This document shows positions 1-9,444 of a DNA stretch of 64,000 nucleotides, one piece after another. The stretch is from Cedecea neteri (GTDB lineage: Bacteria; Pseudomonadota; Gammaproteobacteria; Enterobacterales; Enterobacteriaceae): assembly GCF_000758325.1 (NCBI RefSeq), contig NZ_CP009459.1:3286001-3350000 (forward strand). Direction: 5' to 3'. Each line of letters opens with the position of its first letter. The stretch's first letter is position 1. Below the pieces are notes generated by a model that saw only the letters and a program-made list of their open reading frames with translations, did no database searches and had not been told where the DNA came from. Made by a program: the position numbers and the translations under genes.

Positions 1-872
1 TTATTCCGGTAAAGCAGGGCCACATTGTTGTGGCCGGAAATAACATCACCCAAAGTCCACCGGAACAGCGAAATATCACCATGGTATTTCAAAGCTATGC
101 GCTGTGGCCGCATTTGACGGTGGAACAAAATATTGGGTATGGCCTGAAGCTCCGCAAGTGGCGGCGGGATGCTATTCAGGCGAGAGTGCTTGAACTCTTG
201 CAAATGGTGAACCTGAACGGCCTGGCCGGGGCGAAAATCACTGAGCTTTCCGGCGGGCAGCGGCAGCGCGTGGCCCTGGCGCGCGCGCTGGCCATTGAGC
301 CAGACGTGCTGGTGCTGGATGAACCGCTGTCGAACCTGGACGCCAAAGTCCGGCTGAACGTGCGCCATGAAATCAAGCAGCTACAGAAAAAACTGGGTTT
401 TACCTCGGTGATTGTCACCCACGACCAGCAGGAAGCGCTGGTGATGGCCGACCGCATTGTAGTGCTGAATAACGGGCAAATCGAGCAAACTGGAACCCCG
501 GAAGAGATTTACCAAAAGCCCGCCACGCCGTTTGTGGCTGATTTTATGGGCGCCGATAACCGTATTACGGCGGAAGAAATACAGGCGTTGGGCCTGGCCT
601 CGCTAAATAACAGTGGCGACCAGGAAATCTATTTCAGAAGTTCGGATGCCGCGCTTTCATCATTAAATAAAGCTTTCCCGGAGAGTGGATTAACGCTTGA
701 AGGGGTGGTTGAGCAGAATGCTTTTATTGGCCACAACTACCGCTATGCCATTCGCTGTCGGCAGCGTCTTTTCCATGCCGATTCTGTTGATAATTTGCCG
801 CTGAATACAAAAGTCAGGCTGCATGTGCCTGAGTCAGCCCTGCATATTTTTAGTTCGTCCCACACGGCTTGA
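1..872 (+). CDS. ABC transporter ATP-binding protein (5' end off window)
   Basis: Cytoplasmic ATPase of a binding-protein-dependent importer of the Fe3+/polyamine/MalK type. The frame is open from base 3 to the TGA at 870-872, and the residues before the first internal start (GTG at 30) already match the family, so the gene begins upstream and Walker A lies outside the window. Visible are the Q-loop region ([11 protein letters not shown]), the signature LSGGQRQRV, Walker B ([13 protein letters not shown]), the H-loop (VTHDQ) and a C-terminal TOBE-like extension. A binding protein and two permeases follow on the same strand, so it should energise that importer. Substrate unknown. Confidence 0.9.
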   Translation, partial: IPVKQGHIVVAGNNITQSPPEQRNITMVFQSYALWPHLTVEQNIGYGLKLRKWRRDAIQARVLELLQMVNLNGLAGAKITELSGGQRQRVALARALAIEPDVLVLDEPLSNLDAKVRLNVRHEIKQLQKKLGFTSVIVTHDQQEALVMADRIVVLNNGQIEQTGTPEEIYQKPATPFVADFMGADNRITAEEIQALGLASLNNSGDQEIYFRSSDAALSSLNKAFPESGLTLEGVVEQNAFIGHNYRYAIRCRQRLFHADSVDNLPLNTKVRLHVPESALHIFSSSHTA

Positions 873-899
873 ACCATTCTATTTCTCTGAGGGGTAATT

Positions 900-2039
900 A
901 TGTTTACTAAAACCAGGCTTGCCGCCGTCACGGCGCTGTTTTTAAGTTATGGCGTACAGGCGGAAACCGTTTTAAACGTGGCCACCGCAGGTGACCAGAA
1001 TATGGTGGATTATGTCAAAACCTGGCTGGGGCCAAAGTTTGAGGCCGCGCATCCAGGGGTGAAAGTGCGCGTCGTCGGCACCGGGCCGGGGGACGCAGGC
1101 TCGAATAAAATCATTGAAAAACTGAGTGCTCAGCAGCAGAGCGGGGCGAAAACCTGGGATATCGACGTGGCTGTGGTGCACCAGAAAGCGGGCGGCGAAC
1201 TGGTGGAAAAAGGGCTGCTGGAAAAATACCGCCAGCAAATTAAAACGGGCAGCATGGTCACCGCAGATAACGCCAAAAATGCGCTGGGCGTGAACGTGGA
1301 CGGCTATGTGATGCCGATGTTCCTGAGCCAGACGGCCATCGCCTGGAACAGCGAAACCATGAAGGCACCACCGGCCTCTTACGACGAGCTGGTTGAGTGG
1401 GCGGCGAAACACCCGCAGGCGTTTGGCTACAATGGCATTAAAAACGGCATGTCCGGCGTCAGTTTTGTTGTCGGCTGGATCTACGCCTACGGCACCGACG
1501 CCCAGCGTTTGTCCGCCTTACCTTACGATAAAGGCGTAGAGAAAAACTGGTCGCAGGCGTTCGAGAAGCTGAAAGCGTTTAATAAGAACGTGACTTTTAC
1601 GCCGGGCAACGCCGGAACCTTAGACATGCTGACCCGAGGGGAAATAGCCATGGGACCGGTCTGGGTGGATATGTTCTACACCTGGAAAGATCAGGGCAAA
1701 CTGCCGCCGTCCATCAAGCTTGCCTTGCTTTCACCGGGCATGCCGGGGCAGCCGATGTATTACGTCACGCCGGCTAAAGCTGCACAGCCTGAACTGGCGC
1801 GTGAGTTTATTGCGCTGGCAACCAGCCCGGAAGTGCAGGCCGACGGGATCGTGAAGCAGTTCAACTGGTATCCGGGCATTGACGCGAAATACGTCAAACC
1901 GAAGCTGGACGACGCAACCTGGAGCAAACTGTTTGCCGAGATTTCCCCGAAAGCGCTCGCCGACTTCGGCAAAAGCTTCCCGATCGCGCCTTACTTTGAC
2001 GACATCAAAGAAGGGTACGAAAGCCAGGTGTCTAACTAA
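900..2039 (+). CDS. ABC extracellular solute-binding protein
   Basis: Periplasmic binding protein of 379 residues. A Sec signal peptide with a probable cleavage after VQA (about residue 21) precedes a family-1 type binding fold. The ATG at 900 follows a GAGGGG Shine-Dalgarno at 889-894. It sits 27 bp after the ATPase and 56 bp before the first permease. The sequence resembles the iron/polyamine/phosphonate binding-protein superfamily but I cannot assign a ligand. The order ATPase, binding protein, permease, permease suggests one operon. Confidence 0.85.
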   Translation: MFTKTRLAAVTALFLSYGVQAETVLNVATAGDQNMVDYVKTWLGPKFEAAHPGVKVRVVGTGPGDAGSNKIIEKLSAQQQSGAKTWDIDVAVVHQKAGGELVEKGLLEKYRQQIKTGSMVTADNAKNALGVNVDGYVMPMFLSQTAIAWNSETMKAPPASYDELVEWAAKHPQAFGYNGIKNGMSGVSFVVGWIYAYGTDAQRLSALPYDKGVEKNWSQAFEKLKAFNKNVTFTPGNAGTLDMLTRGEIAMGPVWVDMFYTWKDQGKLPPSIKLALLSPGMPGQPMYYVTPAKAAQPELAREFIALATSPEVQADGIVKQFNWYPGIDAKYVKPKLDDATWSKLFAEISPKALADFGKSFPIAPYFDDIKEGYESQVSN

Positions 2040-2048
2040 TCCTGTCCC

Positions 2049-2072
2049 GGCGCCCGGTTCAGGCCGGGCGCC
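2049..2072 (+). other. Intercistronic GC-rich hairpin
   Basis: A perfect 9-bp stem (GGCGCCCGG pairing with CCGGGCGCC) with a 6-nt loop lies just after the binding-protein stop codon. No U-tract follows, so it is less likely a terminator than an mRNA 3'-stabilising or partial attenuation hairpin. Such hairpins often let the binding protein be made in excess over the permeases. Confidence 0.7.
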
Positions 2073-2095
2073 ACGCTCAAGCTCAAAGGTTTACT

Positions 2096-2929
2096 ATGCG
2101 CGTTTCGCTAAACTATCTGCTGCTGGTGATCCCCGCCGCGCTGATGATTGTGGTGCTTTTTCTGTACCCGCTGGGCTTTTCTCTGGTGGCCGCCTTTACT
2201 TCTGATGCCGGGGCGCTGACGTTACAGCACTTTGCCAAAGTCCTGACGCTGTATTCAAACGATATCCTGTTCACGGTGTTTATCGTGCTGGTGTCGGTTG
2301 CGCTGCTTGCCGTGTTGTCGATTACGATCTCGGCGGTGATAACGCTTTCTGCCTGCCGCCCCGTTGTTCGGCTGCTGGGCATGCTTTATCGCCTGCCGCT
2401 GTTTATTCCGTTTATCGTTGCCGCGCAGATGATGCGCACGTTTCTCGCCAAAAACGGCCTGATGAATAACCTGCTGGTCGCCAGCGATCTGGTACAGCCG
2501 CTGGACACGATTTCCTGGCTCGGCTGGAAAGGGATCATCATTACCTTTGTCTGGAAACAGCTGGCGTTTGCCACCTTGCTGATTTGCGGGGCGATGGCGG
2601 CGCTGGAGCCTTCGCAGGTTCTGGCGGCCAGAAACCTGGGGGCTTCACGCGTTCGCATTCTGTTCGACATTATTTTGCCGCAGGTGTTACCGGCTATTGG
2701 TGTCGCGCTGGTGCTTTCCACAGTGACCATGATGTCCGTGCTGTCCGTGCCGCTGATGATTGGCACCGGGACGCCAACGATGATTACCGTGGACATGGCA
2801 TTCCGCGTGAACTCCTATAGCGATTATTCGGTGGCTAACGCGCTGGGCGTGATCTCGCTGCTGATTTGCGGCGCGTTGTCCTGGTTTTATCTGCGCCACA
2901 GCCTGCGCCAGAAAGGAGGGGAAGCATGA
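2096..2929 (+). CDS. ABC transporter permease 1
   Basis: Inner-membrane permease of 277 residues with about six hydrophobic segments. The cytoplasmic EAA-like loop appears as LEPSQVLAARNLGASRVRILFDIILP, read in two parts: the motif begins near residue 168 and keeps the conserved glycine. The ATG at 2096 is preceded by AAAGG. Its stop overlaps the next permease by ATGA. Together with 2926-3741 it forms the membrane channel of the importer. Family: BPD_transp_1; substrate unknown. Confidence 0.85.
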   Translation: MRVSLNYLLLVIPAALMIVVLFLYPLGFSLVAAFTSDAGALTLQHFAKVLTLYSNDILFTVFIVLVSVALLAVLSITISAVITLSACRPVVRLLGMLYRLPLFIPFIVAAQMMRTFLAKNGLMNNLLVASDLVQPLDTISWLGWKGIIITFVWKQLAFATLLICGAMAALEPSQVLAARNLGASRVRILFDIILPQVLPAIGVALVLSTVTMMSVLSVPLMIGTGTPTMITVDMAFRVNSYSDYSVANALGVISLLICGALSWFYLRHSLRQKGGEA

Positions 2930-3741
2930 GCCTGATGAAAGGCCGATTTGGCCTGCCGCTGCAGGGGCTGCTGCTGGCCTTTATGCTGTTTGCAATGTTT
3001 GGCCCGCTGCTGAACCTGCTGGTCTGGACGGTGGCGGAAAGCTGGTTTTATCCGCATATCTTGCCGAGCCAGTGGGGATTAAAGTACTGGTATCAGGTGT
3101 TTAGCCCGTACAGCAATGTGTCCGGCTCGCTGCTGACCAGCGTGTTTATTGCCGTGCTGTCGGTGCTGGTTTGCCTGCTGATTTCCGTTCCTGCAGGGTA
3201 CGCGCTTTCCCGCCGGGCGATGCCGTTCCGGGTGATATTTATGCTGCTGTTTTTGATCCCGCAGGCGTTTCCGAACCTGACGGTATATATGAACATCGCG
3301 CGGCTGTTCTATCAGTGGGGGCTGAATGGCACGGTGGCTGGCGTAGTGCTGGTGCACAGCGTGCATGGCCTGATGTATTCAGTGTGGATTTGCGTGGCTG
3401 CATTTTCGGCGATTGATCCACTGCTGGCGCGGGCATCGCGCAATTTAGGGGCAGGGCCGCTGTTTACCTTCTGGCATATCGTGCTGCCGCAGGCTTTACC
3501 GGGGATCATGGCGGCCGGGATCTTCGTGTTCCTTGAATCGCTGGATGAGTTTACCGGTACCTTTTTCGTCGGCGCGCCGGATATAACCACGCTGCCGCTG
3601 CTGCTTTACAACGCCAGCATGTCCGGGAATTACCAGGTGTCGTCCATTACCGCGCTGATTTTGCTGGTGCCATCGCTGCTGTTTATGCTGGTCATCCATA
3701 AGTTTATGCGCCCGGAGATGCTGTCGAAGCTGGGCAAGTGA
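2926..3741 (+). CDS. ABC transporter permease 2
   Basis: Second inner-membrane permease, 271 residues. I chose the ATG at 2926 because it overlaps the previous stop (ATGA) and has AAAGGAGGGG just upstream; a longer reading to 2866 would start inside permease 1. Six hydrophobic segments and an EAA-type loop (ARASRNLGAGPLFTFWHIVLP region) are visible. It is the last gene of the importer operon. Confidence 0.85.
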   Translation: MSLMKGRFGLPLQGLLLAFMLFAMFGPLLNLLVWTVAESWFYPHILPSQWGLKYWYQVFSPYSNVSGSLLTSVFIAVLSVLVCLLISVPAGYALSRRAMPFRVIFMLLFLIPQAFPNLTVYMNIARLFYQWGLNGTVAGVVLVHSVHGLMYSVWICVAAFSAIDPLLARASRNLGAGPLFTFWHIVLPQALPGIMAAGIFVFLESLDEFTGTFFVGAPDITTLPLLLYNASMSGNYQVSSITALILLVPSLLFMLVIHKFMRPEMLSKLGK

Positions 3742-3774
3742 TACCGGGCATTGGCTACAATACAGATAATTCCG

Positions 3775-3801
3775 GGCGGATAATGTTTTAGATTATTCGC
3801 C
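3775..3801 (+). terminator. Hairpin after importer operon
   Basis: GGCGGATAAT pairs with ATTATTCGCC (one G-U) around a 7-nt loop, 33 bp after the permease stop. There is no T-run, so it may be a Rho-dependent or processing hairpin. A second short GGGGTGAAACCCC dyad follows at about 3806-3819. Confidence 0.45.
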
Positions 3802-3845
3802 TGAGGGGGGTGAAACCCCGTTATCCGTTTGTTTTCGAGGTGTTC

Positions 3846-4148
3846 ATGAAGAAGCGATATGCTCTTGCCGCAATCCCGGTATTACTGACGACCTTTAGCA
3901 GCCTGGCTTCCTCGGAAGCGGCCTGGCAGCAGTTGGATAAAGACGTGCAAAAAAGCTGTCTTGCCATCAGTGCCCTGCAGGAGAAAAAGATCGAAGGGAA
4001 GCGGACTGACTTCAGCGACGAGGTCGGTTACTCGGCGGTGGTGATTTCAGGCAACTACAAATTTAAGAACAGCCAGCCTGTGCCGGGCAAAGAGCTGTGT
4101 CTTTATAACCGCAAAACGAAAAAGGCCAGTCTGGAACAGATGCAGTAG
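3846..4148 (+). CDS. Small exported protein, unknown function
   Basis: I do not recognise this protein. It has 100 residues from the ATG at 3846, which follows CGAGGTGTTC. A Sec signal peptide (MKKRYALAAIPVLL...) with likely cleavage near LASS/EAA leaves about 77 mature residues containing two cysteines, which could form a periplasmic disulfide. The mature part is charged and hydrophilic. A longer in-frame start at 3810 would bury the signal peptide, so it is less likely. It stands alone, followed by a strong terminator. Confidence 0.6.
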   Translation: MKKRYALAAIPVLLTTFSSLASSEAAWQQLDKDVQKSCLAISALQEKKIEGKRTDFSDEVGYSAVVISGNYKFKNSQPVPGKELCLYNRKTKKASLEQMQ

Positions 4149-4200
4149 CATTTTTGCACGGTTAAAGAATATATCCCTGCAAAGACAATCTCTTTGAACG

Positions 4201-4240
4201 ACAGGCAGTTATCCCTTCGCGGGGATGCTGCCTGTTTTAT
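4201..4240 (+). terminator. Intrinsic terminator
   Basis: ACAGGCAG at 4201-4208 pairs with CTGCCTGT at 4228-4235, with an inner ATCCC/GGGAT stem and a TTCGC loop, followed by TTTTA. It ends the small exported protein transcript. Confidence 0.85.
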
Positions 4241-4330
4241 CTGGCGCAAAACTGCCATTTCCCCGTCACGTTTCTGCCATAAACCCCTCCCATACTGACT
4301 GACTTCTGACCCCTGACAGGTTTGCAGACA

Positions 4331-5206
4331 ATGGCAAAACGTCCCTGGCTTCCGTGGCTGATCCTTACGCCATCTTTGATCTTTTTACTGCTCTTTACCT
4401 GGTTCCCGCTGATCCGTTCGGTGTACGACAGCCTGTTTGATACGCGTCTGGCGGGCGAGGCCGGCGCGTATGTGGGCGCTGGTAACTATGTTCGCCTTTT
4501 TGCCGACGCGGTTTTCTGGAAGTCGTTGGTGAATAATCTGTTCTATATCGTGCTGACCGTGATCCCCGGCGTGGCGCTCGCGCTGCTGCTGGCGGTTGCG
4601 CTGTGGGAAAACCACCGCGTTAACCGCTGGCTGCGGACGGCATTTTTCTTCCCGATGATCATTCCGATGGTCAGCGCGGCGGCGCTGTGGCTGTTCATCT
4701 TTATGCCGGGTATGGGCATGCTGGATTATTACCTGGCGAAATTGTTCGGGCCGATGAATAACAACTGGCTCGGGCGCAGCAACAGCGCGCTGTATGCCCT
4801 GGCGCTGATCGGCGTCTGGAAGTTCGCCGGTTACTACATGCTGTTTTTCCTCGCCGGATTACAAAGCCTGCCAGCCTCGGCGCGCGAAGCGGCGATCATG
4901 GAAGGGGCGACCTCCACGCAGGTGTTCTTCAAAGTCACTTTACCGCTGCTGCGTCCGACGCTGAGCTTTGTGGTAACCACCGCGCTGATTTACTCCATAA
5001 CGCAGATCGACCACGTGGCGGTGATGACGCGTGGCGGGCCGGATAACGCCACCACCGTGCTGCTGTACTACATCCAGAGCCTCGCCTGGGACACCCATGA
5101 TTTAGGCAAAGCTTCCGCCGCCACCTTCCTGACGCTGGCCGGGCTGTTTGTCTTCTCGTTCGTTAACCTCAAGCTGTTGGAAAGGGGCGCACACCATGAG
5201 CGTTGA
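4331..5206 (+). CDS. Sugar-phosphate-type ABC permease (UgpA-like)
   Basis: Inner-membrane permease of 291 residues, first gene of a five-gene operon. It has six predicted membrane helices and a CUT1-type EAA loop (EAAIMEGATSTQVFFKVTLP, starting near residue 188). I chose ATG 4331 over TTG 4322 because the only Shine-Dalgarno-like run (ACAGG) ends at 4320. It overlaps the next permease by 11 bp. Because gpdQ is in the same operon, the imported solute is probably a glycerophosphodiester or glycerol-3-phosphate-like compound; that is inference from context. Confidence 0.85.
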   Translation: MAKRPWLPWLILTPSLIFLLLFTWFPLIRSVYDSLFDTRLAGEAGAYVGAGNYVRLFADAVFWKSLVNNLFYIVLTVIPGVALALLLAVALWENHRVNRWLRTAFFFPMIIPMVSAAALWLFIFMPGMGMLDYYLAKLFGPMNNNWLGRSNSALYALALIGVWKFAGYYMLFFLAGLQSLPASAREAAIMEGATSTQVFFKVTLPLLRPTLSFVVTTALIYSITQIDHVAVMTRGGPDNATTVLLYYIQSLAWDTHDLGKASAATFLTLAGLFVFSFVNLKLLERGAHHER

Positions 5207-6083
5207 GTTTTCTGGGTCCGTTGTCAACGCGCGTAGCGTGCCGCAGCCGCTGTGGCTGCGCCTGCGAAAATCAAAGGGCGTGACGCTCACCGTGCTGATG
5301 TGCTGCCTGGCCCTGCTGTGGGTTAGCCCGTTTATCTGGATGCTTTCATCAGCCTTTAGCGCCAGCACCTTCGGGGAAGGCATGGCTTCAATATTGCCGC
5401 GTTTTCCGCTCACGCTGGATAACTTCCGGGATGCGTGGCAGAGCGCCGACTGGCTAAGTCTTTACGCCAATACGCTGATTTTCAGCTTCGGCACTTTCTT
5501 CGTGCAGCTCATCACCATCACCACCGCCGGGTACGTTTTTGCCTGTCATGAATTTCGCGGCAAGCAAACGCTGTTCCTGCTGTTTCTGGTGCAGCTGATG
5601 ATCATGCCCGTCGTAATGATGGTGCCGAACATGATGACGCTCAAAACGCTGGGGCTGCTCAATACGCTGACCGGCGTGATGATGCCGTATTTCACCTCGG
5701 CGTTCGGCGTGTTCCTGATGCGCCAGGCGTTCCTCGCCATCCCCAAAGAACTGGAGGAGGCCGCGCTGATGGAGGGCTGCCGCTGGTGGCAGGTGCTTTA
5801 CCGCGTGCTGCTGCCGATGTGCTGGCCCTCGGTGCTGGCTTTTGCCACCGTGAGCATTACCTACCACTGGAACGAGTACCTGTGGCCGCTAATGATGCTC
5901 AACGACCCGGACAAACAGGTGCTAACGGTCGGACTCGTTTCGTTTGCTATGGGCGCCGAATCCGGCGGCCAGTGGGGCACGATCAGCGCCGGGACCATTA
6001 TGGTTTGCCTGCCGCTGATGCTCGCCTTTATCGCCTTCCAGAAGCAGTTTCTGCGAAGTTTTGGTTTTTCAGGTATCAAGTAA
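5196..6083 (+). CDS. Sugar-phosphate-type ABC permease (UgpE-like)
   Basis: Partner permease of 295 residues. The start at 5196 has AAAGGGG at 5181-5187; a longer reading to 5148 would lie inside the upstream gene. The N-terminal cytoplasmic tail is followed by six hydrophobic segments and the CUT1 EAA loop (EEAALMEGCRWWQVLYRVLLP region). AAGGAG after the stop serves the downstream gpdQ. It probably forms the channel with 4331-5206. Confidence 0.85.
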   Translation: MSVEFSGSVVNARSVPQPLWLRLRKSKGVTLTVLMCCLALLWVSPFIWMLSSAFSASTFGEGMASILPRFPLTLDNFRDAWQSADWLSLYANTLIFSFGTFFVQLITITTAGYVFACHEFRGKQTLFLLFLVQLMIMPVVMMVPNMMTLKTLGLLNTLTGVMMPYFTSAFGVFLMRQAFLAIPKELEEAALMEGCRWWQVLYRVLLPMCWPSVLAFATVSITYHWNEYLWPLMMLNDPDKQVLTVGLVSFAMGAESGGQWGTISAGTIMVCLPLMLAFIAFQKQFLRSFGFSGIK

Positions 6084-6094
6084 GGAGTTGAGTG

Positions 6095-6919
6095 ATGTTA
6101 TTGGCCCATATTTCCGACACCCATTTCCGCGGTCAGAACCAGAAACTGTACGGCTTTATCGACATTAACGCGGGCAATGCCGACGTGGCCTCGCAGCTGA
6201 ACGCGCTGCGTGAGCGCCCGGACGCGGTCATCGTCAGCGGGGATATCGTCAACTGCGGTCGCCCTTCGGAGTACGAGGTCGCGCGCCAGGTGCTCGGTAC
6301 CATCAAGTCGCCGCTGTATTTGATCCCCGGCAACCACGACGATAAGGCACATTTTCTGGAATACCTGCGTCCGCTTTGCCCGCAATTGGGGGACGACCCG
6401 GAAAACATCCGCTATGCGGTGGACGACTTCGCTACCCGGCTGCTGTTTATCGACTCCAGCCTCGCCGGGCACTCCAAAGGCTGGCTGACCGACAATACCG
6501 TAGCCTGGCTTGAGGCGCAGTTAACCGGGAGCGGCGACAAGCCGACAGCCGTCTTTATGCACCATCCTCCGCTGCCGCTGGGCAACGCGCAAATGGACAA
6601 AATTGCCTGCGAAAACGGCCACCTGCTGCTGGATTTAGTGACCCGATTCCCGTCGCTGGTGCGTATTTTCTGTGGCCACAACCACAGCCTGACGATGACC
6701 CAATACCGCCAGGCCACGATAGCCACTATTCCCGGTACGGTTCACCAGGTGCCATACCACTTTGAGGACAGCCGCCCGTATTACGATCTGTCGCCGCCGT
6801 CCTGCCTGATGCACCGCCAGGTGGGCGACCAGTGGGTAAGCTATCAGCATTCGCTGGCGCATTATGCTGGCCCGTGGCTGTATGACGCGGCGATCAGTTG
6901 CCCGACGGATGAGTGCTAA
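6095..6919 (+). CDS. gpdQ: Glycerophosphodiesterase GpdQ
   Basis: Cytoplasmic binuclear metallophosphodiesterase of 274 residues that hydrolyses glycerophosphodiesters to sn-glycerol-3-phosphate plus an alcohol. The metal ligands known from Klebsiella (Enterobacter) aerogenes GpdQ fall at the same numbers: Asp8, His10, Asp50, Asn80, His156, His195, His197. Cys54 and Cys269, described as an intersubunit disulfide in that enzyme, are also present. ATG 6095 sits 7 nt after AAGGAG; a GTG at 6092 is the alternative. It lies between the permeases and the ATPase of a Ugp-like importer, so uptake and cleavage are genetically coupled. Confidence 0.95.
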   Translation: MLLAHISDTHFRGQNQKLYGFIDINAGNADVASQLNALRERPDAVIVSGDIVNCGRPSEYEVARQVLGTIKSPLYLIPGNHDDKAHFLEYLRPLCPQLGDDPENIRYAVDDFATRLLFIDSSLAGHSKGWLTDNTVAWLEAQLTGSGDKPTAVFMHHPPLPLGNAQMDKIACENGHLLLDLVTRFPSLVRIFCGHNHSLTMTQYRQATIATIPGTVHQVPYHFEDSRPYYDLSPPSCLMHRQVGDQWVSYQHSLAHYAGPWLYDAAISCPTDEC

Positions 6920-6924
6920 TCGCT

Positions 6925-7998
6925 ATGTTAAGACTGAATCAGGTTAGCAAACAGTTTGAAGGCAAAGCGGCGCTGAACGCGCTGTCGCTCAGCATCGACG
7001 AAGGCGAGTTTGTGGTGCTGGTCGGGCCGTCAGGCTGCGGTAAAAGTACGCTGCTGCGGATGCTGGCGGGGCTGGAAGAGGTTAGCGGCGGCGAGATTTG
7101 GCTCGGCGGGGAGAACATTACGGCGATGTCGCCGCGTGAGCGCAACTTCGCGATGATCTTCCAGAACTATGCGCTGTTTCCGCACCTGACGGTACGGGAC
7201 AACATCATCTTTGGCATGAAGATCCGCAAAGAAGACAAAGCCAGCTGGCAGCCACGCCTGGAGCAGGTGGCCTCGATGCTGCAGCTGGGCGAAATGCTCG
7301 ATCGTAAACCGGCCAAACTGTCCGGCGGGCAGCGCCAGCGCGTGGCGATGGCGAGAGCCATTGTGCGCAATCCGCGTCTTTTCTTGATGGATGAACCGCT
7401 CTCCAACCTGGATGCGCGCCTGCGTACCGAGGTGCGCGACAGCATCATGGCGCTGCATCATCAGCTGAAAACCACCACCATCTACGTCACCCACGATCAA
7501 ACGGAAGCCATGTCGATGGCTGATCGCATAGTGGTGATGAACGGCGGCGTGGTGCAGCAGGTGGGTGAGCCGGAGCACCTTTATGCTCATCCAGCCAACC
7601 TGTTTGTCGCCGGTTTTATTGGTTCCCCGGCCATGAATTTGGTTTCTCTGCCTTGTGAAAACGGCCGCGTTTTGCCCGCCACGCTGAATTTGCCTCTGCC
7701 GCCTGCGGCGGAGAAGGAGAACAGCGTCTGGTTCGGGATTCGCCCGGAACACCTCACAGACAGGCCAGAGGACGAGCACCTGACGCTACCGGCGACGGTG
7801 CTGCAACGAGAACTGATGGGCGCAGATTATCTGCTCCATGTCAGCACCCCCCTGGGCACGTTACGCTACATCCGCCGCCACCGCGGCGAGGTACCAGAAA
7901 AAGGCGATACGCTTACCCTCGGTTTTTCTTCATCGGATATACACCTTTTCCACACAGACCTTCACCACAACTTACACCAGGAGATTGACCATGTTTAA
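6925..7998 (+). CDS. ABC ATPase (UgpC/MalK-like)
   Basis: ATP-binding subunit of 357 residues. It has Walker A (GPSGCGKST, near residue 36), the signature LSGGQRQRV, Walker B ([13 protein letters not shown]), the H-loop VTHDQTEAM, and a C-terminal TOBE/regulatory domain (FGIRPEHL). I chose ATG 6925, five bases after the gpdQ stop; GTG 6913 overlaps gpdQ and is the alternative. It overlaps the binding-protein gene by 8 bp. It should energise the permeases 4331-6083. Confidence 0.9.
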   Translation: MLRLNQVSKQFEGKAALNALSLSIDEGEFVVLVGPSGCGKSTLLRMLAGLEEVSGGEIWLGGENITAMSPRERNFAMIFQNYALFPHLTVRDNIIFGMKIRKEDKASWQPRLEQVASMLQLGEMLDRKPAKLSGGQRQRVAMARAIVRNPRLFLMDEPLSNLDARLRTEVRDSIMALHHQLKTTTIYVTHDQTEAMSMADRIVVMNGGVVQQVGEPEHLYAHPANLFVAGFIGSPAMNLVSLPCENGRVLPATLNLPLPPAAEKENSVWFGIRPEHLTDRPEDEHLTLPATVLQRELMGADYLLHVSTPLGTLRYIRRHRGEVPEKGDTLTLGFSSSDIHLFHTDLHHNLHQEIDHV

Positions 7999-9313
7999 CC
8001 CCCTGATGCATAAATGGCGGGCGCTTGCCGTTTGCTGTTCGCTGGCCGTGAGCGGCGCAGCGCTGGCAAAAGAGAAAATTGATTTTATGTTCCCGGCCCC
8101 GGTCGACGGCAAGCTGACCATGGAGATGACCCGCGTCATCAAGGCGTTTAACGATTCGCAGCAGGACGTCGAAGTCCGCGGTATTTTTACCGGCAGCTAC
8201 GACACCACCAAAATTAAAGCGGAATCCGCACAGAAAGCCGGGCAGCCACCGGCGCTGGTCATTATGTCGGCCAACTTCACCACCGATCTTGCACTAAAAG
8301 ACGAAATCCTGCCGATGGACGAGCTGTTTAAATACGGCAACCGCAAGGCGGGCGACTTCCTGATGAACGACTTCTGGCCGGCAATGCACAAGAATGCCCA
8401 GGTGATGGGCGTGACTTACGCGATTCCGTTCCATAACTCCACGCCAATCCTGTACTACAACAAAACGATGTTTGACCAGGCGGGCATCAAGCAGCCGCCG
8501 CAGACCTGGGCCGAAATGCTGGCCGATGCGAAGAAGCTGACCGACGCCAGCAAAGGGCAGTGGGGCATCATGCTTCCATCCACCAACGACGATTACGGCG
8601 GCTGGATCTTCTCCTCGCTGGTGCGCGCTAACGGCGGCAACTACTTCAACGAAAACTACCCGGGCGAAGTGTATTACGACTCGCCAACTACCATTGGCGC
8701 GCTGCGCTTCTGGCAGAACATGGTTTACCGCGACAAAGTGATGCCGTCCGGCGTGCTTAACTCCAAGCAGATCAGCGCCGCGTTCTTCAGCGGTAAACTG
8801 GGCATGGCGATGCTGAGCACCGGGGCGCTGGGCTTTATGCGCGAAAACAGCAAAGATTTTGATATGGAAGTGGCGATGATGCCCGCCAAAGAGCAGCGGG
8901 CGGTGCCTATCGGCGGCGCGAGCCTGGTGAGCTTCAAGGGCATTTCCGACGCGCAGAAAAAGGCGGCTTATCAGTTCCTGACCTATCTGGTTAGCCCGCA
9001 GGTTAACGGCGCGTGGAGCCGCTTCACCGGGTACTTCTCCCCGCTAAAAGCCTCTTACGACACGCCGGAAATGAAAGAATACCTGCAGAAAGATCCGCGG
9101 GCGCAAATCGCGCTGGATCAGCTGAAATATGCTCATCCCTGGTATTCGACTTATGAAACGGTTGCTGTTCGTCAGGCGATGGAAAACCAGCTGGCGGCCG
9201 TGGTGAACGATCAGAAAGTGACCCCGGAAGCGGCAGCGAAATCCGCCCAGCAAACGGCGGACAGCCTGATGAAGCCTTACGTTGAGAAAACCGCGCTGGC
9301 CGATGTGAAGTAA
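7991..9313 (+). CDS. ABC solute-binding protein (UgpB-like)
   Basis: Periplasmic binding protein of 440 residues, close to the length of E. coli UgpB (438). The Sec signal peptide probably ends at GAALA (about residue 26). ATG 7991 is preceded by CAGGAGA at 7979-7985 and overlaps the ATPase stop by 8 bp; longer readings would start within the ATPase gene. Family-1 binding-protein features (YYNKTMFDQAGI, PQTWAEM) are clear. It is the last gene of the gpdQ operon, so its ligand is probably a glycerophosphodiester or related phosphate ester. Confidence 0.88.
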   Translation: MFNPLMHKWRALAVCCSLAVSGAALAKEKIDFMFPAPVDGKLTMEMTRVIKAFNDSQQDVEVRGIFTGSYDTTKIKAESAQKAGQPPALVIMSANFTTDLALKDEILPMDELFKYGNRKAGDFLMNDFWPAMHKNAQVMGVTYAIPFHNSTPILYYNKTMFDQAGIKQPPQTWAEMLADAKKLTDASKGQWGIMLPSTNDDYGGWIFSSLVRANGGNYFNENYPGEVYYDSPTTIGALRFWQNMVYRDKVMPSGVLNSKQISAAFFSGKLGMAMLSTGALGFMRENSKDFDMEVAMMPAKEQRAVPIGGASLVSFKGISDAQKKAAYQFLTYLVSPQVNGAWSRFTGYFSPLKASYDTPEMKEYLQKDPRAQIALDQLKYAHPWYSTYETVAVRQAMENQLAAVVNDQKVTPEAAAKSAQQTADSLMKPYVEKTALADVK

Positions 9314-9334
9314 AATCCTCTTAGTTTTATCCCC

Positions 9335-9360
9335 ACGGGCGGTTCTGCCGCCCGTTATAT
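9335..9360 (+). terminator. Intrinsic terminator of gpdQ operon
   Basis: ACGGGCGG and CCGCCCGT form an 8-bp stem around TTCTG, followed by TATATT. It closes the five-gene operon. Confidence 0.75.
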
Positions 9361-9444
9361 TCGTGTTAAAAAATCACTTTCTGACTATAACAGTTGTGTA
9401 AAACAGCGTATTTTTAGCGCTGTGATATAGACAGGGAGCAACGC

